From contig CALULO010000001.1 of the NCBI GenBank assembly GCA_944321515.1, positions 62,001-126,000 on the forward strand: a DNA stretch of 64,000 nt, in the 5' to 3' direction. Source of the stretch: an uncultured Atopobiaceae bacterium. GTDB lineage: Bacteria; Actinomycetota; Coriobacteriia; Coriobacteriales; Atopobiaceae. Of the stretch, positions 23,437 to 32,970 are shown piece after piece (within the stretch, counting starts at the first letter, position 1; each line of letters opens with the position of its first letter). Position numbers and translations under genes: made by a program. The notes under the pieces are model-generated. The model made no database searches and was not told the origin of the DNA. It saw nothing but the letters and a program-made list of their open reading frames with translations.

Positions 23437-24378
23437 CTAGGCCTTGAGGGACAGGCCCATGGTCTCGAGCTTGTCCTTGACTTCCTCGATGGACTTGACG
23501 CCAAAGTTTCTGATGTTGAGAAGGTCGTTCTCGGAGAACTCGACCAGCTGACGCACGGAGTGGATGCCGGCGCGCTTCAGGCAGTTGTAGGAGCGGACGG
23601 AAAGGTCCAGGTCCTCGATCTGCTTGTCGAGCTCGACGTTGTCCTCGACGGTGCCCGCGGCGAAGATCGACGCGTCCTCCACCGGCTCGTCCTCATCGGT
23701 CAGGCTCATGAACGCGGTCATGTGCTGGTTGATGATGTTGGCGGCCTCCACGATGGCGTCACGCGGCGAGATGGAGCCGTTGGTCTCAATCTCGAGCACG
23801 AGACGGTCGTAGTCGGTGTGACGGCCGACGCGGCAGGCCTCGACGGCCTTCGCACAGCGGCGGACGGGCGAGTAGAGGGAGTCAACGTGAATGATCCCGA
23901 TGGGGTCGTTCTCGCGCTCGTTGTCCTCGCCGGAGACATAGCCGCGCCCCACGCCGATGCGCATGCGCATGGTGAGGTGCGCGCCAGCCCCGAGGGTGCA
24001 GATGACGTGCTCAGGGTTGACAAGCTCAAACTCGGCGGGAATCTCGAAGTCACCGCCGGTCACCGTGGCGGGACCGTCAATCGAGATGGAGGCCTCAGCC
24101 TCGTCGCCGGTGCCCATAGAGCGGAACACCAGGCCCTTGACGTTGAGCACGATGTCGGTGACGTCCTCATAGACGCCGTCGACGGTGGTGAACTCGTGCT
24201 GGACGCCATCGATCTGGATGGCCTCGACCGCAGCGCCCGACAGGGACGACAGCAGGACACGGCGCAGGGAGTTACCCAGCGTGTCGCCGTAGCCGCGCTC
24301 GAGCGGCTCGGCGCTCACGCGCGCGAGGTTCTCGCTGATCTCCTCGACCGACACCTGGGGTCGGATGAATTCGGACAT
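23437..24378 (-). CDS. rpoA: RNA polymerase alpha subunit
   Basis: 313 residues, normal length. The N-terminal assembly domain has RGYGDTLGNSLRRVLLSSL, and the C-terminal domain that contacts UP elements and activators is intact at about 250-310 (LSVRSYNCLKRAGIHSVRQL then ENDLLNIRNFGVKSIEEVKD). ATG at 24378 follows GGAGG by five bases. It lies between rpsD and rplQ in the standard alpha operon. The C-terminal domain is the reference for the similar segment found at the end of RpoC in this window. Confidence 0.98.
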   Translation of the reverse strand: MSEFIRPQVSVEEISENLARVSAEPLERGYGDTLGNSLRRVLLSSLSGAAVEAIQIDGVQHEFTTVDGVYEDVTDIVLNVKGLVFRSMGTGDEAEASISIDGPATVTGGDFEIPAEFELVNPEHVICTLGAGAHLTMRMRIGVGRGYVSGEDNERENDPIGIIHVDSLYSPVRRCAKAVEACRVGRHTDYDRLVLEIETNGSISPRDAIVEAANIINQHMTAFMSLTDEDEPVEDASIFAAGTVEDNVELDKQIEDLDLSVRSYNCLKRAGIHSVRQLVEFSENDLLNIRNFGVKSIEEVKDKLETMGLSLKA

Positions 24379-24402
24379 TGCTACCTCCAAATCTGGTCGG
24401 GC

Positions 24403-24996
24403 TTACTTGGAGTAGAGCTCGACGATCAGCTGCGCGTCGATGTCAAGGTCGATCTGATCGCGCGTGGGGAGCTGGAGGACGGTGCCCTTGAGCTTCTCGA
24501 TGTCAACCTCGAGCCAGGCCGGGACGGCCATGTGCTCGGAGGAGATGAGGGCCTCCTTGATGGGGAGCAGGTCCTTGGCCTTGTCGGCGACGGCGATGAC
24601 GTCGCCAGCCTTCACCTGGTAGGAGGGGATGTCGAGACGCTTGCCGTTCACGGTGATGTGACCGTGACGGACGGTCTGACGGGCCTCCTTGCGGGTGCGG
24701 GCGAAGCCGAGACGGAACACCACGTTGTCGAGGCGGCACTCGAGGATGCCCATGAGGTTGTCGCCGGTGATGCCCTCGCGCTTAAGGGCGAGGTCGTAGT
24801 AGTGGTGGAACTGCTTCTCCAGAACGCCATAGATGAACTTGGCCTTCTGCTTCTCACGGAGCTGCATGCCGTACTCGCTCTCCTGGCGACGGCGACGCTT
24901 AGGCTCGCGGTGGGAGGTCTTGTTGATGCCCATCACAACGGGGTCGATGCCGAGCTGACGGCACCTCTTGAGGACCGGGGTCCTATCGATAGCCAT
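24403..24996 (-). CDS. rpsD: 30S ribosomal protein S4
   Basis: 197 residues. The S4 RNA-binding motif is seen in ECRLDNVVFRLGFARTRKEA and RQTVRHGHITVNGKRLDIPS. The N-terminus MAIDRTPVLKRCRQLGIDPV is of the Gram-positive, cysteine-poor type. S4 starts small-subunit assembly on 16S rRNA and in many bacteria represses its own operon. It lies between rpsK and rpoA, 24 bases from the latter. Confidence 0.98.
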   Translation of the reverse strand: MAIDRTPVLKRCRQLGIDPVVMGINKTSHREPKRRRRQESEYGMQLREKQKAKFIYGVLEKQFHHYYDLALKREGITGDNLMGILECRLDNVVFRLGFARTRKEARQTVRHGHITVNGKRLDIPSYQVKAGDVIAVADKAKDLLPIKEALISSEHMAVPAWLEVDIEKLKGTVLQLPTRDQIDLDIDAQLIVELYSK

Positions 24997-25011
24997 TGAT
25001 ATTCCTCCTAG

Positions 25012-25413
25012 CTACACGCGGCGACGCTTGCTCAGACGGCAACCGTTGTGCGCGATGGGGGTCTTGTCCTGGATGCCCGAAACCTCGAGGCCAGCGGCCT
25101 GGAGGGAGCGAATCGCGGTCTCGCGGCCAGAGCCGGGGCCCTTGACGAACACGGCAACCTTGTGCAGACCGTGCTCCATGGCCGCCTTGGCAGCGGCCTC
25201 GGCAGCGAGCTGAGCGGCGAACGGCGTGGACTTACGAGAGCCCTTGAAGCCGACGGTGCCGCCGGACTGCCAGGAGATCACGTTGCCCTGGGGGTCGGTG
25301 ATCGAGACAATCGTGTTGTTGAACGTGCTCTTGATGTGGGCCTGGCCCACAGCGATGTTCTTGCGCTCGGAGCGGCGAACGCGCGTAGTGCGCTGGTTCT
25401 TCTTCTGCGGCAT
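25012..25413 (-). CDS. rpsK: 30S ribosomal protein S11
   Basis: 133 residues with the family features [40 protein letters not shown] and the C-terminal [11 protein letters not shown]11 forms part of the platform near the mRNA exit. It lies 15 bases before rpsD in the alpha operon and ten bases after rpsM. Confidence 0.98.
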   Translation of the reverse strand: MPQKKNQRTTRVRRSERKNIAVGQAHIKSTFNNTIVSITDPQGNVISWQSGGTVGFKGSRKSTPFAAQLAAEAAAKAAMEHGLHKVAVFVKGPGSGRETAIRSLQAAGLEVSGIQDKTPIAHNGCRLSKRRRV

Positions 25414-25423
25414 TGTCTACTCC

Positions 25424-25795
25424 CTAGCCCCTCTTCTTGCCACCGATTTGACGCTTCTTGCCCTTGCGGGTGCGAGCGTTGGTGTGCGTGCGCTGACCGC
25501 GGACAGGAAGGCCCTTGCGGTGACGGAGGCCACGGTAGCAGCCAATCTCCATCAGGCGGGCGGTGTTCTGACGCACCTCGCGGCGAAGGTCGCCCTCGGT
25601 GGTGTAGTTGGCATCAATGTAGTCACGGATCTTGGTGACCTCGTCCTCGGTCAGATCCTTGACGCGGGTGTCCGGGTTAACACCGGTCTCCGCGCAGATC
25701 TTGGTGGCGCGGGTCTGGCCGATGCCGTAGATGTAGGTGAGTCCGATCTCGACGCGCTTCTCGCGCGGCAGATCGACGCCGTTAATACGGGCCAA
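25424..25795 (-). CDS. rpsM: 30S ribosomal protein S13
   Basis: 123 residues. It opens [20 protein letters not shown], has the helix-two-turn-helix [20 protein letters not shown], and ends in the basic tail [20 protein letters not shown] that contacts tRNA in the P site. It lies in the head of the small subunit. It is placed 15 bases after rpmJ, with the usual infA, rpmJ, rpsM, rpsK order. Confidence 0.98.
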   Translation of the reverse strand: MARINGVDLPREKRVEIGLTYIYGIGQTRATKICAETGVNPDTRVKDLTEDEVTKIRDYIDANYTTEGDLRREVRQNTARLMEIGCYRGLRHRKGLPVRGQRTHTNARTRKGKKRQIGGKKRG

Positions 25796-25810
25796 CTTGG
25801 AGCTCCTTCC

Positions 25811-25924
25811 TTAGCCCTGACGCTGCTTGTGGCGCGGGTTCTCGCAAATGACGTAAACCTTGCCGTGGCGACGAATGATCTTGCACTTGTCGCACATCTT
25901 CTTGACCGAAGGACGTACCTTCAT
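25811..25924 (-). CDS. rpmJ: 50S ribosomal protein L36
   Basis: 37 residues starting [20 protein letters not shown] and ending [10 protein letters not shown]. The zinc-binding set is present: Cys11, Cys14, Cys27 and His32 in the C+ form of L36. The gene lies between infA and rpsM as in most Gram-positives. GGAAGGAAAG precedes the ATG. Confidence 0.97.
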   Translation of the reverse strand: MKVRPSVKKMCDKCKIIRRHGKVYVICENPRHKQRQG

Positions 25925-26011
25925 GAGACTTTCCTTCCGGTTGCTCTAACACAAACTATCTACTCGCCCAGCCGCTGGCGTGAATATCCACAGCTGAAGG
26001 GAACGCTCCCC

Positions 26012-26230
26012 CTACTTGTAACGGTAGGTGATGCGCCCCCTGGTCAGGTCATACGGAGAAATCTCCACGACGACCTTGTCGCCCGGCAGGATGCGGATGT
26101 AGTTCATCCTGATCTTGCCGGAAATGGTGCAGAGAATGGTCTTACCGTTCTCGAGCTCCACGTTGAACATGGCGTTGGGCAGTGGCTCGATGACCTTGCC
26201 CTCAAGCTCGATTGCGTCCTGCTTGCTCAA
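26012..26230 (-). CDS. infA: Translation initiation factor IF-1
   Basis: 72 residues, the exact usual length when read from the TTG at 26230 ([20 protein letters not shown]). The OB fold ends [17 protein letters not shown] lies ten bases upstream. The longer frame to 26323 would overlap the end of map and lacks homology. IF-1 blocks the A site during initiation and helps IF-2 and IF-3. Confidence 0.96.
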   Translation of the reverse strand: MSKQDAIELEGKVIEPLPNAMFNVELENGKTILCTISGKIRMNYIRILPGDKVVVEISPYDLTRGRITYRYK

Positions 26231-26326
26231 GTCTTTGTTCCCTCCACGCTGACAGCGACTGTTAATCATACCGAAAACACAAAGGCGAGTCCATGCTGCA
26301 TCAATCAAACACAACAGGGCCACGCC

Positions 26327-27118
26327 CTAGCCCTCGGCGCCTCCCTGCATCGGGCACCACGGGCCCTTCTCGTCCTGGGTCAGGATGACAGGGCCGTCCT
26401 CCGTAATTGCCACGGTGTTCTCGTAATGGGCGGCCGGAGTACCATCGTCGGTCACGACGGTCCACCCGTTGGCGAGGGTGTGGCACTCGTAGCCGCCGAG
26501 CGTAATCATCGGCTCGATGGCAAGCACCATACCTGCCTGGAGCTTAACGCCACGCCCGCGCTTGCCGTAGTTTCTGACCTCGGGGTCCTCGTGCATCACG
26601 CGGCCAACCCCGTGGCCCACGTAGTCGCGCACCACGCCAAAGCCGTTAGACTCGGCGAGCTCCTGCACCGCAGCGCCCACGTCACCGAGGTGGTTGCCCG
26701 GAACGGCCTGCTCGATGGCGGCCTTGAGGCAGTCGCGCGTGCACTCACAGAGCGCCTTCCACTCGGCGGACGGTTCCCCCACGTAGAAGGTCCAAGCGTT
26801 ATCACCGACCCAGCCCTGATAGGTGGCCCCGGTGTCAATGGAGACGATATCGCCCTCCTGCAGGACCACCTGCGGGGACGGAATGCCGTGGACGATCTGC
26901 TCGTTAACAGAGGAGCAGACGCTAGCCGGGAAACCGCCATAGCCCTTGAAGGTGGGAACGCCGCCATGGAGGCGAATGAACCCCTCCACCACCTGGTCAA
27001 TCTCCTTGGTGGTGGCGCCGGGGCGCACCAGCGCTCCGGCACGACGAAGGGCCGCCTTGGACAGCGCCCCGGCGGCCTTCATCTGCTCGATCTCTGCGGG
27101 TGACTTGATGTTGATCAT
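26327..27118 (-). CDS. map: Methionine aminopeptidase, type I
   Basis: 263 residues. The metal ligands of the pita-bread fold are visible: His77 in NEQIVHGIPS region, Asp95 in DIVSIDTGATY, Asp106 in VGDNAWTFYV, the His in DYVGHGVGRVMHED and the Glu in GMVLAIEPMI. It removes the initiator methionine from new proteins at the ribosome. The start overlaps the adk stop by four bases (ATGA), a coupled arrangement. The order secY, adk, map, infA is the Gram-positive standard. Confidence 0.98.
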   Translation of the reverse strand: MINIKSPAEIEQMKAAGALSKAALRRAGALVRPGATTKEIDQVVEGFIRLHGGVPTFKGYGGFPASVCSSVNEQIVHGIPSPQVVLQEGDIVSIDTGATYQGWVGDNAWTFYVGEPSAEWKALCECTRDCLKAAIEQAVPGNHLGDVGAAVQELAESNGFGVVRDYVGHGVGRVMHEDPEVRNYGKRGRGVKLQAGMVLAIEPMITLGGYECHTLANGWTVVTDDGTPAAHYENTVAITEDGPVILTQDEKGPWCPMQGGAEG

Positions 27119-27741
27119 AGACCCAGGAGCGCCTTGACATCGGCGTACACGTCGTCGACCGGACGGTCTCCGTCAACCTCCCTGAGAATAGAGTGACCCT
27201 TGTAGTACTCAACGAGCGGCGCCGTCTGAGTCTGATAGACGTCCAGGCGGTGCTGGATGGTCTCGGGCTTGTCGTCGTCGCGCTGATACATCTCGCTGCC
27301 GCAGCGCGGGCACACATCCACGCCGGCGGGCGCGGTGTAGCCGCAGGAGCGGCAGGTGCGACGGGAGCTCAGGCGCTTGACGATGACGTCGGGCTCGACG
27401 GACACGAGCAGCGCCGCGTCAAGGGTGCGGCCCATGTTCGCAAGCTCGGAATCAAGCGTAACGGCCTGAGCGGTATTGCGCGGGAAGCCGTCGAGAATGA
27501 AGCCGGACTGCGCGTCATCGGCGGTCAGCCGCTCCTTGACCAGGTCCACCACGAGCTCGTCCGGGACAAGCTTGCCCTCGTCCATGTAGCCCTTGGCCTT
27601 CTTGCCGAGCTTGGAGCCCTCCTTGATGGCAGCCCTAAGAAGGTCGCCAGTGGAGATGTGGGCAAAGCCGAACTCTGCGACAAGCTTCTGTGCCTGAGTC
27701 CCCTTGCCCGCCCCCGGGGCGCCGAGAAGAACGATGTTCAT
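27115..27741 (-). CDS. adk: Adenylate kinase
   Basis: 208 residues. P-loop GAPGAGKGT at 8-16, AMP-site FAHISTGDLLRAAI and GFILDGFPRNTAQA, and a LID domain with a four-cysteine zinc site (CRSCGYTAP and CPRCGSEM), the Gram-positive form. It interconverts ATP, ADP and AMP in the cytoplasm. It lies between secY (51 bases upstream) and map. Confidence 0.98.
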   Translation of the reverse strand: MNIVLLGAPGAGKGTQAQKLVAEFGFAHISTGDLLRAAIKEGSKLGKKAKGYMDEGKLVPDELVVDLVKERLTADDAQSGFILDGFPRNTAQAVTLDSELANMGRTLDAALLVSVEPDVIVKRLSSRRTCRSCGYTAPAGVDVCPRCGSEMYQRDDDKPETIQHRLDVYQTQTAPLVEYYKGHSILREVDGDRPVDDVYADVKALLGL

Positions 27742-27791
27742 GGTAACGACCGCCTTTCCCTTGCCGTGCCTACCCTTGACGCGACGCGCTC

Positions 27792-29069
27792 CTACTTAAA
27801 GAAGCCGTCGTAGTTGTGCATCTTGAGCTGGCTCTCGATGGAGGAGAGCGTGTCCATGGCAACGCCGACCATAATCAGCACCGAGGTCCCGCCGAACGCC
27901 TGAATGAGCGAGTTGCCCGTAAACCAGAAGATGATCGTGGGCACCACGGCGAGAATGGCCATGAAGAGCGCACCGGGCAGCGTTACGTGGTCAATGGCAG
28001 CCTTGATGTAGGCAGCCGTTGCGGCGCCGGGACGGACGCCAGGGATGAAGCCACCCTGCTTGCGCAGCTGATCTGCAGTCTCAGTGGGGTTGAACACCAT
28101 CGAGGAGTAGAAGTAGGCGAAGGCCACGATGAGCACGACCGAGAGGACCCAGTTAATCCAGCCTGCGGACAGCGCGTTGGCCACAACCTGAACCCAGCCG
28201 ACGCCAGGGAAGAAGACAGCAAGCTGGGCCGGGAGGTACAGGATCGCCGAAGCGAAGATGATCGGCACCACGCCGGCGGTGTTGACCTTAATCGGCAGGT
28301 ACGTTGACTGCCCGCCCATCATGCGACGGCCCACGACGCGCTTGGCGTACTGGATGGGGATACGACGCTGGCCGCGCTCAACGAAGACGATGATCGGGAC
28401 GATGGCCACAATCACCACGAGCGTGACGATCGTCAGGATGACGTTGCCGGTGGAGGTCACCGAGGAGATGAGCGAGGTGGGCAGGCCCGACATGATGTTC
28501 GCGAAGATGATGAGCGACATGCCGTTGCCCACGCCCTTCTGCGTGATGATCTCGCCGAGCCACATGATGATGATGGCGCCCACGACCATCGTGAAGACCA
28601 CGACGAAGTCCATGAGCAGCTCGGGCAGCTCAAGGCCCGAAAGGCTCACGCCATAGCTCCTGAACAGGAACAGGTAGCCAATGGCGTTGAGCAGGGCGAG
28701 GCCGATCGTAAGGTAGCGCGTGTACTGCGTGATCTTACGCTGACCGGCCTCGCCCTCACGGGCAAGCTCGCCGAGCGAGGGAATCACGGCCTGGAGCAGC
28801 TGCAGAATGATCTGCGCCGTAATGTAGGGCATGATTCCCAGGCTGAAGACAGACATGCGGGAAAGCGCGCCACCTGAGAACAGGTTAAGCACGGCCATCG
28901 CTCCGCTCGAGGACAGGGCAGTCTGGTAGTTGCCCAGCAGGTCCTGGAACGGCGCGCCCGGAACGGGCAGGTATGCACCGAAACGATACAGCAGGAGAAT
29001 TCCCGCCGTCAGAAGAAGCTTCTGCCTGAGCTCCGGAACGCGAAATGCGTTGGCGATTCCCTTTAGCAC
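27792..29069 (-). CDS. secY: Protein translocase subunit SecY
   Basis: 425 residues with ten membrane helices. Typical segments are [30 protein letters not shown] (the plug and lateral-gate region) and [13 protein letters not shown]. It forms the channel for secreted and membrane proteins with SecE and SecG. The start is GTG at 29069, overlapping the rplO stop by seven bases, so the two are translationally coupled. Confidence 0.97.
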   Translation of the reverse strand: MLKGIANAFRVPELRQKLLLTAGILLLYRFGAYLPVPGAPFQDLLGNYQTALSSSGAMAVLNLFSGGALSRMSVFSLGIMPYITAQIILQLLQAVIPSLGELAREGEAGQRKITQYTRYLTIGLALLNAIGYLFLFRSYGVSLSGLELPELLMDFVVVFTMVVGAIIIMWLGEIITQKGVGNGMSLIIFANIMSGLPTSLISSVTSTGNVILTIVTLVVIVAIVPIIVFVERGQRRIPIQYAKRVVGRRMMGGQSTYLPIKVNTAGVVPIIFASAILYLPAQLAVFFPGVGWVQVVANALSAGWINWVLSVVLIVAFAYFYSSMVFNPTETADQLRKQGGFIPGVRPGAATAAYIKAAIDHVTLPGALFMAILAVVPTIIFWFTGNSLIQAFGGTSVLIMVGVAMDTLSSIESQLKMHNYDGFFK

Positions 29070-29512
29070 GCCTGCTCGACCTTTCCTCCGGCCGCCTCGA
29101 TCTTGGCCTTGGCAGAGGCGGAGACCTTGTCCACCTTGACGGTGAGCTTCTTGGTGATCTCGCCGTCGCCGAGGACCTTCACGGGAATATAGTTGTGCTT
29201 GATGACGCCCTTGGCAACCAGGGTGTCGGCGTCGACGGTCTCACCGTCGGCGAACAGCGCGTCAAGACGGGCAACGTTCACCGGAGCGTACTCGACGCGG
29301 TTGTGGTTGATGAAGCCGGGGAGCTTCGGCAGGCGCATGGCGAGCGGCTGCTGGCCGCCCTCGAAGCCCTTGCCCTTGCCGCCGCCAGAGCGGGACAGCT
29401 GGCCCTTGGTGCCGCGGCCCGCGGTGGTGCCGTGACCGGACGCGTTGCCGCGGCCGATCCGCTTGCGGTTCTTGCGCGAGCCCTCAGCGGGACGCAGATC
29501 ATTGAGCTGCAT
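29063..29512 (-). CDS. rplO: 50S ribosomal protein L15
   Basis: 149 residues. The glycine- and arginine-rich N-terminus ([20 protein letters not shown]) and the later [17 protein letters not shown] are typical. Its last codons overlap the secY start. It helps assemble the large subunit late in maturation. Confidence 0.98.
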   Translation of the reverse strand: MQLNDLRPAEGSRKNRKRIGRGNASGHGTTAGRGTKGQLSRSGGGKGKGFEGGQQPLAMRLPKLPGFINHNRVEYAPVNVARLDALFADGETVDADTLVAKGVIKHNYIPVKVLGDGEITKKLTVKVDKVSASAKAKIEAAGGKVEQAC

Positions 29513-29521
29513 GAGTGACTC

Positions 29522-29707
29522 CTAGTTCTCTTCCACGACAACAAGGTGCTTGACCTTGAAGATCATTCCACGGATGCTCGGGTTGTCCGGCTGCTCGACG
29601 ACGTCGCCAATCTTGCGGAGGCCGAGAGCGCGGCAGGTGGCCGTCTGGTCCTTCTTGACGGAGGCGACAGCGCTGTGAACGAGCTTGATCTTGAGGGACT
29701 GAGCCAT
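29522..29707 (-). CDS. rpmD: 50S ribosomal protein L30
   Basis: 61 residues, normal for bacterial L30. It contains [20 protein letters not shown] and [19 protein letters not shown], the conserved region. It lies two bases after rpsE and nine before rplO. Confidence 0.97.
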   Translation of the reverse strand: MAQSLKIKLVHSAVASVKKDQTATCRALGLRKIGDVVEQPDNPSIRGMIFKVKHLVVVEEN

Positions 29708-29709
29708 CG

Positions 29710-30231
29710 TTAGTTCTCCTTCCCGGCGAACATCTCGCTGACGGTGATGCCGCGGCGCTCAGCCGTCTCAGCGGGGCTGGAGAGCTCCTTGAGGCCCTCA
29801 GCGGCGGCCTTGATGATGTTCATGGCGTTGCTGGTGCCGAGAGACTTGGAGAGCACGTTGGTGATGCCAGCGAGCTCGAAGAGCGGACGGACGGGGCCGC
29901 CGGCGATGACGCCGGTACCCTCGATAGCCGGCTTAATCAGAACGTGGCCGGCGCCATAGTGGCCCTCGACTGCGTGCGGGATGGTACCAGCCTCGGTGAC
30001 GGGCACCTTGAACATGTTCTTCTTGGCGTCCTCGACGCCCTTCTGGATAGCCAGGGGCACCTCGGCAGACTTGCCCATGCCGAGGCCGACGTTGCCCTTG
30101 CCGTCGCCGACGACGACGAGAGCCACGAGGGACATGCGACGGCCGCCCTTGACGGTCTTAGAGACACGGTGGATGAAGACGACGCGCTCCTGAAGGTCCG
30201 TGTCCTGCTGGCGCTTGCGATCACGTGCCAT
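29710..30231 (-). CDS. rpsE: 30S ribosomal protein S5
   Basis: 173 residues. The double-stranded-RNA-binding-like N-terminal domain has [20 protein letters not shown] and the C-terminal domain [21 protein letters not shown]5 supports decoding accuracy and mRNA unwinding at entry. It has an N-terminal [10 protein letters not shown] extension. It is preceded by rplR with nine bases between. Confidence 0.98.
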   Translation of the reverse strand: MARDRKRQQDTDLQERVVFIHRVSKTVKGGRRMSLVALVVVGDGKGNVGLGMGKSAEVPLAIQKGVEDAKKNMFKVPVTEAGTIPHAVEGHYGAGHVLIKPAIEGTGVIAGGPVRPLFELAGITNVLSKSLGTSNAMNIIKAAAEGLKELSSPAETAERRGITVSEMFAGKEN

Positions 30232-30240
30232 TGAATCCTC

Positions 30241-30609
30241 CTAGAACTTCAGGCCCGCGCTGCGGGCACCGTCTGCCAGAGCCTTGACACGGCCGTGATA
30301 GATGCGACCACCGCGGTCAAAGGTGACCTCGGAGACGCCCTTCTCAATGGCACGCTTGCCGACGAGCTCGCCCACGAACGTCGCGGCGTCCTTGTTGGAG
30401 CCGAGCTTGCCCGTGGCACGGAACTCGGGGTCGAGGGTCGAGGCGGCGCAGATGGTCTTACCGTCGGCGTCATCGATGACCTGAGCGTAGATGTTCGCGT
30501 TGGTGCGGTGCACGCTGAGGCGCGGACGCTCAGCGGTGCCGAAGATCTTGGCGCGGACGCGGCGCTCGCGGCGCTTGAGACCGGCCTTCTTCGCCTGCTG
30601 CTTGTTCAT
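30241..30609 (-). CDS. rplR: 50S ribosomal protein L18
   Basis: 122 residues with [39 protein letters not shown] and the C-terminal [20 protein letters not shown]. It binds 5S rRNA. The 57-base gap to rplF holds a small hairpin listed separately. Confidence 0.98.
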   Translation of the reverse strand: MNKQQAKKAGLKRRERRVRAKIFGTAERPRLSVHRTNANIYAQVIDDADGKTICAASTLDPEFRATGKLGSNKDAATFVGELVGKRAIEKGVSEVTFDRGGRIYHGRVKALADGARSAGLKF

Positions 30610-30627
30610 TCCTTCTCCTTAGACGTG

Positions 30628-30649
30628 CCATCACCTGACGGGGTGATGG
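30628..30649 (-). other. Hairpin in the rplF-rplR gap
   Basis: CCATCACC and GGTGATGG form a perfect 8-bp stem with a six-base loop in the mRNA between rplF and rplR, about 20 bases before the rplR start. No T-run follows on the minus strand, so it is more likely a processing or translational element than a terminator. Confidence 0.5.
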
Positions 30650-30666
30650 TCTTTTGCTATGCGAGG

Positions 30667-31203
30667 CTACTTGGCGGCCTTGCCGAGCTTCCTGCGGATG
30701 TGCTCGCCCTCGTAGTGGATGCCCTTGCCCTTGTACGGCTCGGGCGGGCGCTTCATGCGGATCTCAGCGGCAACCTGGCCGACCTGCTCCTTGGAGATGC
30801 CCTTGACCGTGATGTGGGTGTTGTCCGGCACCTCAAAGGAGATGTTGTCCGGGCAGGCGTAGACCACGGGGTGAGAGTAGCCGAGGGAGAGGTCAAGGTC
30901 CTTGCCCTTGAGGGCGGCACGGTAGCCGACGCCCGTCAGCTCAAGCTTCTTCTCGAAGCCCTCGGAGACGCCGACGACCATGTTGTGAAGAAGAGTGCGG
31001 GTAAGGCCCTGCTGAGCGTTGGAGGCGGTGGTGTCGTCAACGCGCACGACGATCAGCTCCTCGCCCTCCTCCTTGATCTCAACGAGGTTGGAGAAGGTGC
31101 GGGTGAGCTCGCCCTTGCCGCCCTTGACGGTAACGGTGCTGCCATCGACTGTCACAGTGACTCCGGCCGGAACCTGGACAGGCTTCTTACCAATTCGAGA
31201 CAC
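30667..31203 (-). CDS. rplF: 50S ribosomal protein L6
   Basis: 178 residues. Two L6 repeats are clear; the end EIRMKRPPEPYKGKGIHYEG is diagnostic. The start is GTG at 31203 after GGAGA. L6 sits near the sarcin-ricin loop and factor-binding site. Confidence 0.98.
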   Translation of the reverse strand: MSRIGKKPVQVPAGVTVTVDGSTVTVKGGKGELTRTFSNLVEIKEEGEELIVVRVDDTTASNAQQGLTRTLLHNMVVGVSEGFEKKLELTGVGYRAALKGKDLDLSLGYSHPVVYACPDNISFEVPDNTHITVKGISKEQVGQVAAEIRMKRPPEPYKGKGIHYEGEHIRRKLGKAAK

Positions 31204-31231
31204 GGTAGTCTCCTTTCATTCCTGCCGAGAG

Positions 31232-31630
31232 TTACCAGACGTAGGCGATGACCTCGCCGCCGATGCCCTGCTTGCGGGCGTCGCGGTCGCACATCATGCC
31301 CTTAGAAGTGGAGATGACGGCGGTGCCGAGGCCGCCGAGCACGCGCGGGAGCTTGTCCGCGGTGGAGTAAATGCGGAGGCCCGGCTTGGAGATACGACGG
31401 ATGCCACGGATGACCTTCGCGTGGCGGGCGCCGTACTTGAGCGTGATGTGGAGGGTCTTCTGCGGGGTGGTGTCCTCGACCTCGTACCCAGCGATGTAGC
31501 CCTCCTCGCAGATGACGCGCGCAATCTCCACGAGCACCTTGGTCAAGGGCATGGACACCTCGGCCTTGTTGGCGGCGTTCGCGTTGCGGATGCGCGTCAG
31601 CATGTCGGAAATGGGGTCAGTGATCTTCAT
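31232..31630 (-). CDS. rpsH: 30S ribosomal protein S8
   Basis: 132 residues: [20 protein letters not shown] at the N-terminus and [20 protein letters not shown] at the end. S8 binds helix 21 of 16S rRNA and in E. coli represses the spc operon at the rplE start. Whether it acts on the long leader before rplE here is an open and testable point. Confidence 0.98.
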   Translation of the reverse strand: MKITDPISDMLTRIRNANAANKAEVSMPLTKVLVEIARVICEEGYIAGYEVEDTTPQKTLHITLKYGARHAKVIRGIRRISKPGLRIYSTADKLPRVLGGLGTAVISTSKGMMCDRDARKQGIGGEVIAYVW

Positions 31631-31718
31631 GGATCCTTCTCCTTAGATAATGATGAACCTGCGCGTTCGGTTCGCTCGAGCCCGTGGCCGGAGCGCCTGG
31701 ACGCCAGAGCCCTGCGTC

Positions 31719-31904
31719 CTACCAGCTCGCCTTGCGGACGCCAGGAAGCTCGCCCTTGCTCGCAAGCTCGCGGAAGCACACACGGCAGAGGCCGAACTTG
31801 CGATAGACGGAGTGGGGACGCCCACAGCGCTGGCAACGGTTCTGCTTGCGGGTCGAGTACTTCGGCTCGCGCGACGCCTTGACGATCATCGATGTCTTAG
31901 CCAC
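31719..31904 (-). CDS. rpsN: 30S ribosomal protein S14 type Z
   Basis: 61 residues starting at GTG 31904 ([20 protein letters not shown]), with AAGGAGG four bases upstream. The zinc ribbon of the short S14 form is complete: CQRCGRPHS and CRVCFRE. This zinc-binding type is usual in Gram-positives and actinobacteria. Confidence 0.97.
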   Translation of the reverse strand: MAKTSMIVKASREPKYSTRKQNRCQRCGRPHSVYRKFGLCRVCFRELASKGELPGVRKASW

Positions 31905-31928
31905 AAATCCTCCTTCAGAGTGCATCTT

Positions 31929-31951
31929 GGCGCCCGACTTCGCCGGGCGCC
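31929..31951 (-). other. Hairpin between rplE and rpsN
   Basis: GGCGCCCG and CGGGCGCC form an 8-bp stem with a seven-base loop, just after the rplE stop. No T-run; probably an mRNA stability or attenuation element. Confidence 0.45.
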
Positions 31952-31969
31952 GCTGAATCCTTATTTGAC

Positions 31970-32530
31970 CTACTCAGCCTTGAACGGGAAGTGGAAGGCG
32001 GAAAGCAGCGCCTTGCCCTCCTCGTCAGTCTGGGCGGTGGTCACGATGGTGATGTCCATGCCGCGGGTGTGATCGATCTTGTCGAAGTCGATCTCCGGGA
32101 AGATGAGCTGCTCGGTGACGCCCATGGAGAAGTTGCCGCGGCCGTCAAAGCTCTTCGGGGAGATGCCGCGGAAGTCGCGGATGCGCGGGATGGCGATGGA
32201 GATGAGTCGATCGAGGAACTCCCACATGCGGTCGCCGCGCAGGGTCACCTTGGCGCCGATAGGCATGCCGGCACGCAGGTGGAAGGTGGCGATGGACTTG
32301 CGGGCGTGGGTGATGAGCGGCTGCTGGCCGGTGATGGCGCGCAGGTCAGCGACGGCACCGTCGATGGCCTTGGCGTCCGTGGCAGCCTCGCCGACGCCCA
32401 TGTTCACGACGATCTTCTCAATCTTCGGAATCTGGTGGACGTTCTTGTAGGAGAACTGCTTCTGGAGCTCGTCACGCACGGTGGCGAAATACTGCTCCTT
32501 GAGACGCGGGACGTACTTCTCGTCTGCCAT
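31970..32530 (-). CDS. rplE: 50S ribosomal protein L5
   Basis: 186 residues. Family features include [40 protein letters not shown] and the C-terminal [21 protein letters not shown]5 binds 5S rRNA and contacts the P-site tRNA. ATG at 32530 is preceded by GAAGGAGTG. Unlike the usual tight rplX-rplE junction, 440 bases with a terminator and a candidate promoter lie upstream. Confidence 0.98.
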   Translation of the reverse strand: MADEKYVPRLKEQYFATVRDELQKQFSYKNVHQIPKIEKIVVNMGVGEAATDAKAIDGAVADLRAITGQQPLITHARKSIATFHLRAGMPIGAKVTLRGDRMWEFLDRLISIAIPRIRDFRGISPKSFDGRGNFSMGVTEQLIFPEIDFDKIDHTRGMDITIVTTAQTDEEGKALLSAFHFPFKAE

Positions 32531-32559
32531 GTTCACTCCTTCAAATCTTGGGGCTTTAA

Positions 32560-32609
32560 GCACGGGGTTTCCAACCTCGTGCCTCCCGGCCTTGGCGGGG
32601 CCAGGAGCC
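32560..32609 (-). promoter_or_regulatory. Two hairpins in the rplE leader
   Basis: On the mRNA the first hairpin is 32609-32581 (arms GGCTCCTGGCC and GGCCGGGAGGC with a seven-base loop) and the second 32582-32560 (GCACGAGG with CCCCGTGC). They lie 30-80 bases before the rplE start. Such leaders often bind a ribosomal protein, here perhaps S8 or L5; that is inference. Confidence 0.4.
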
Positions 32610-32681
32610 ATATGTCACGCGCCGCCAAGAGGTGTTGTTCCGTCGAGACAGAACTCTCCCTATCAACAGACGCAAGGTGAC

Positions 32682-32710
32682 ATGATACGCTCTTTCTCCA
32701 CAAAAGAGAA
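32682..32710 (-). promoter_or_regulatory. Candidate promoter of the rplE half-operon
   Basis: Minus strand: TTCTCT (32710-32705), 17 bases, TATCAT (32687-32682). The -10 matches consensus at five of six positions but the -35 is weak. It would start RNA near 32675 and give a leader of about 145 bases. Confidence 0.4.
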
Positions 32711-32910
32711 CGAGGAACTTGACGGCACGTTTCCTGCATATTCTCGGCAGCCCCTCCCCATGTCACACGAGGTAAGAGTCGGCCGTACTCTTCAATCCGA
32801 CCTCGGTTGGCAATCTTTTTGGAGACACGCACCCGACAAGTGGCCGTCGGTGCACGCTCGCTCATCCACGCCAAGGGCTCAACGCACGGCCCACACGCGA
32901 GCAAGCATCC

Positions 32911-32949
32911 AAAAAAGGCCCGGTACGCCAAGAAAGCGTGCCGGGCCTT
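32911..32949 (-). terminator. Intrinsic terminator after rplX
   Basis: Minus strand: AAGGCCCGGCACGC, a seven-base loop, GCGTACCGGGCCTT, then a run of Ts (32916-32911). The stem is 14 bp with a single mismatch. It lies 21 bases after the rplX stop, so most S10-operon transcripts should end here, in the middle of a block that is normally continuous. Confidence 0.85.
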
Positions 32950-32970
32950 CGCAGAAGGTAAAGCAGAGCT

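Larger units (their letters stand above)
32531..32970. other. Long gap between rplX and rplE
   Basis: Holds the rplX terminator on the right, a possible minus-strand promoter at 32682-32710 and two hairpins near rplE (32581-32609 and 32560-32582). GTGACAT occurs three times on the minus strand. Open frames here overlap the terminator and lack homology, so I see no gene. Confidence 0.6.

Noticed and set aside
22822..24999. 725-codon plus-strand frame across rplQ, rpoA and rpsD
   Set aside because: Mirrors three well-conserved minus-strand genes and crosses a terminator; no features of its own.
32533..32931. 132-codon minus-strand frame in the rplX-rplE gap
   Set aside because: Begins inside the rplX terminator, has no ribosome site and no recognisable features.
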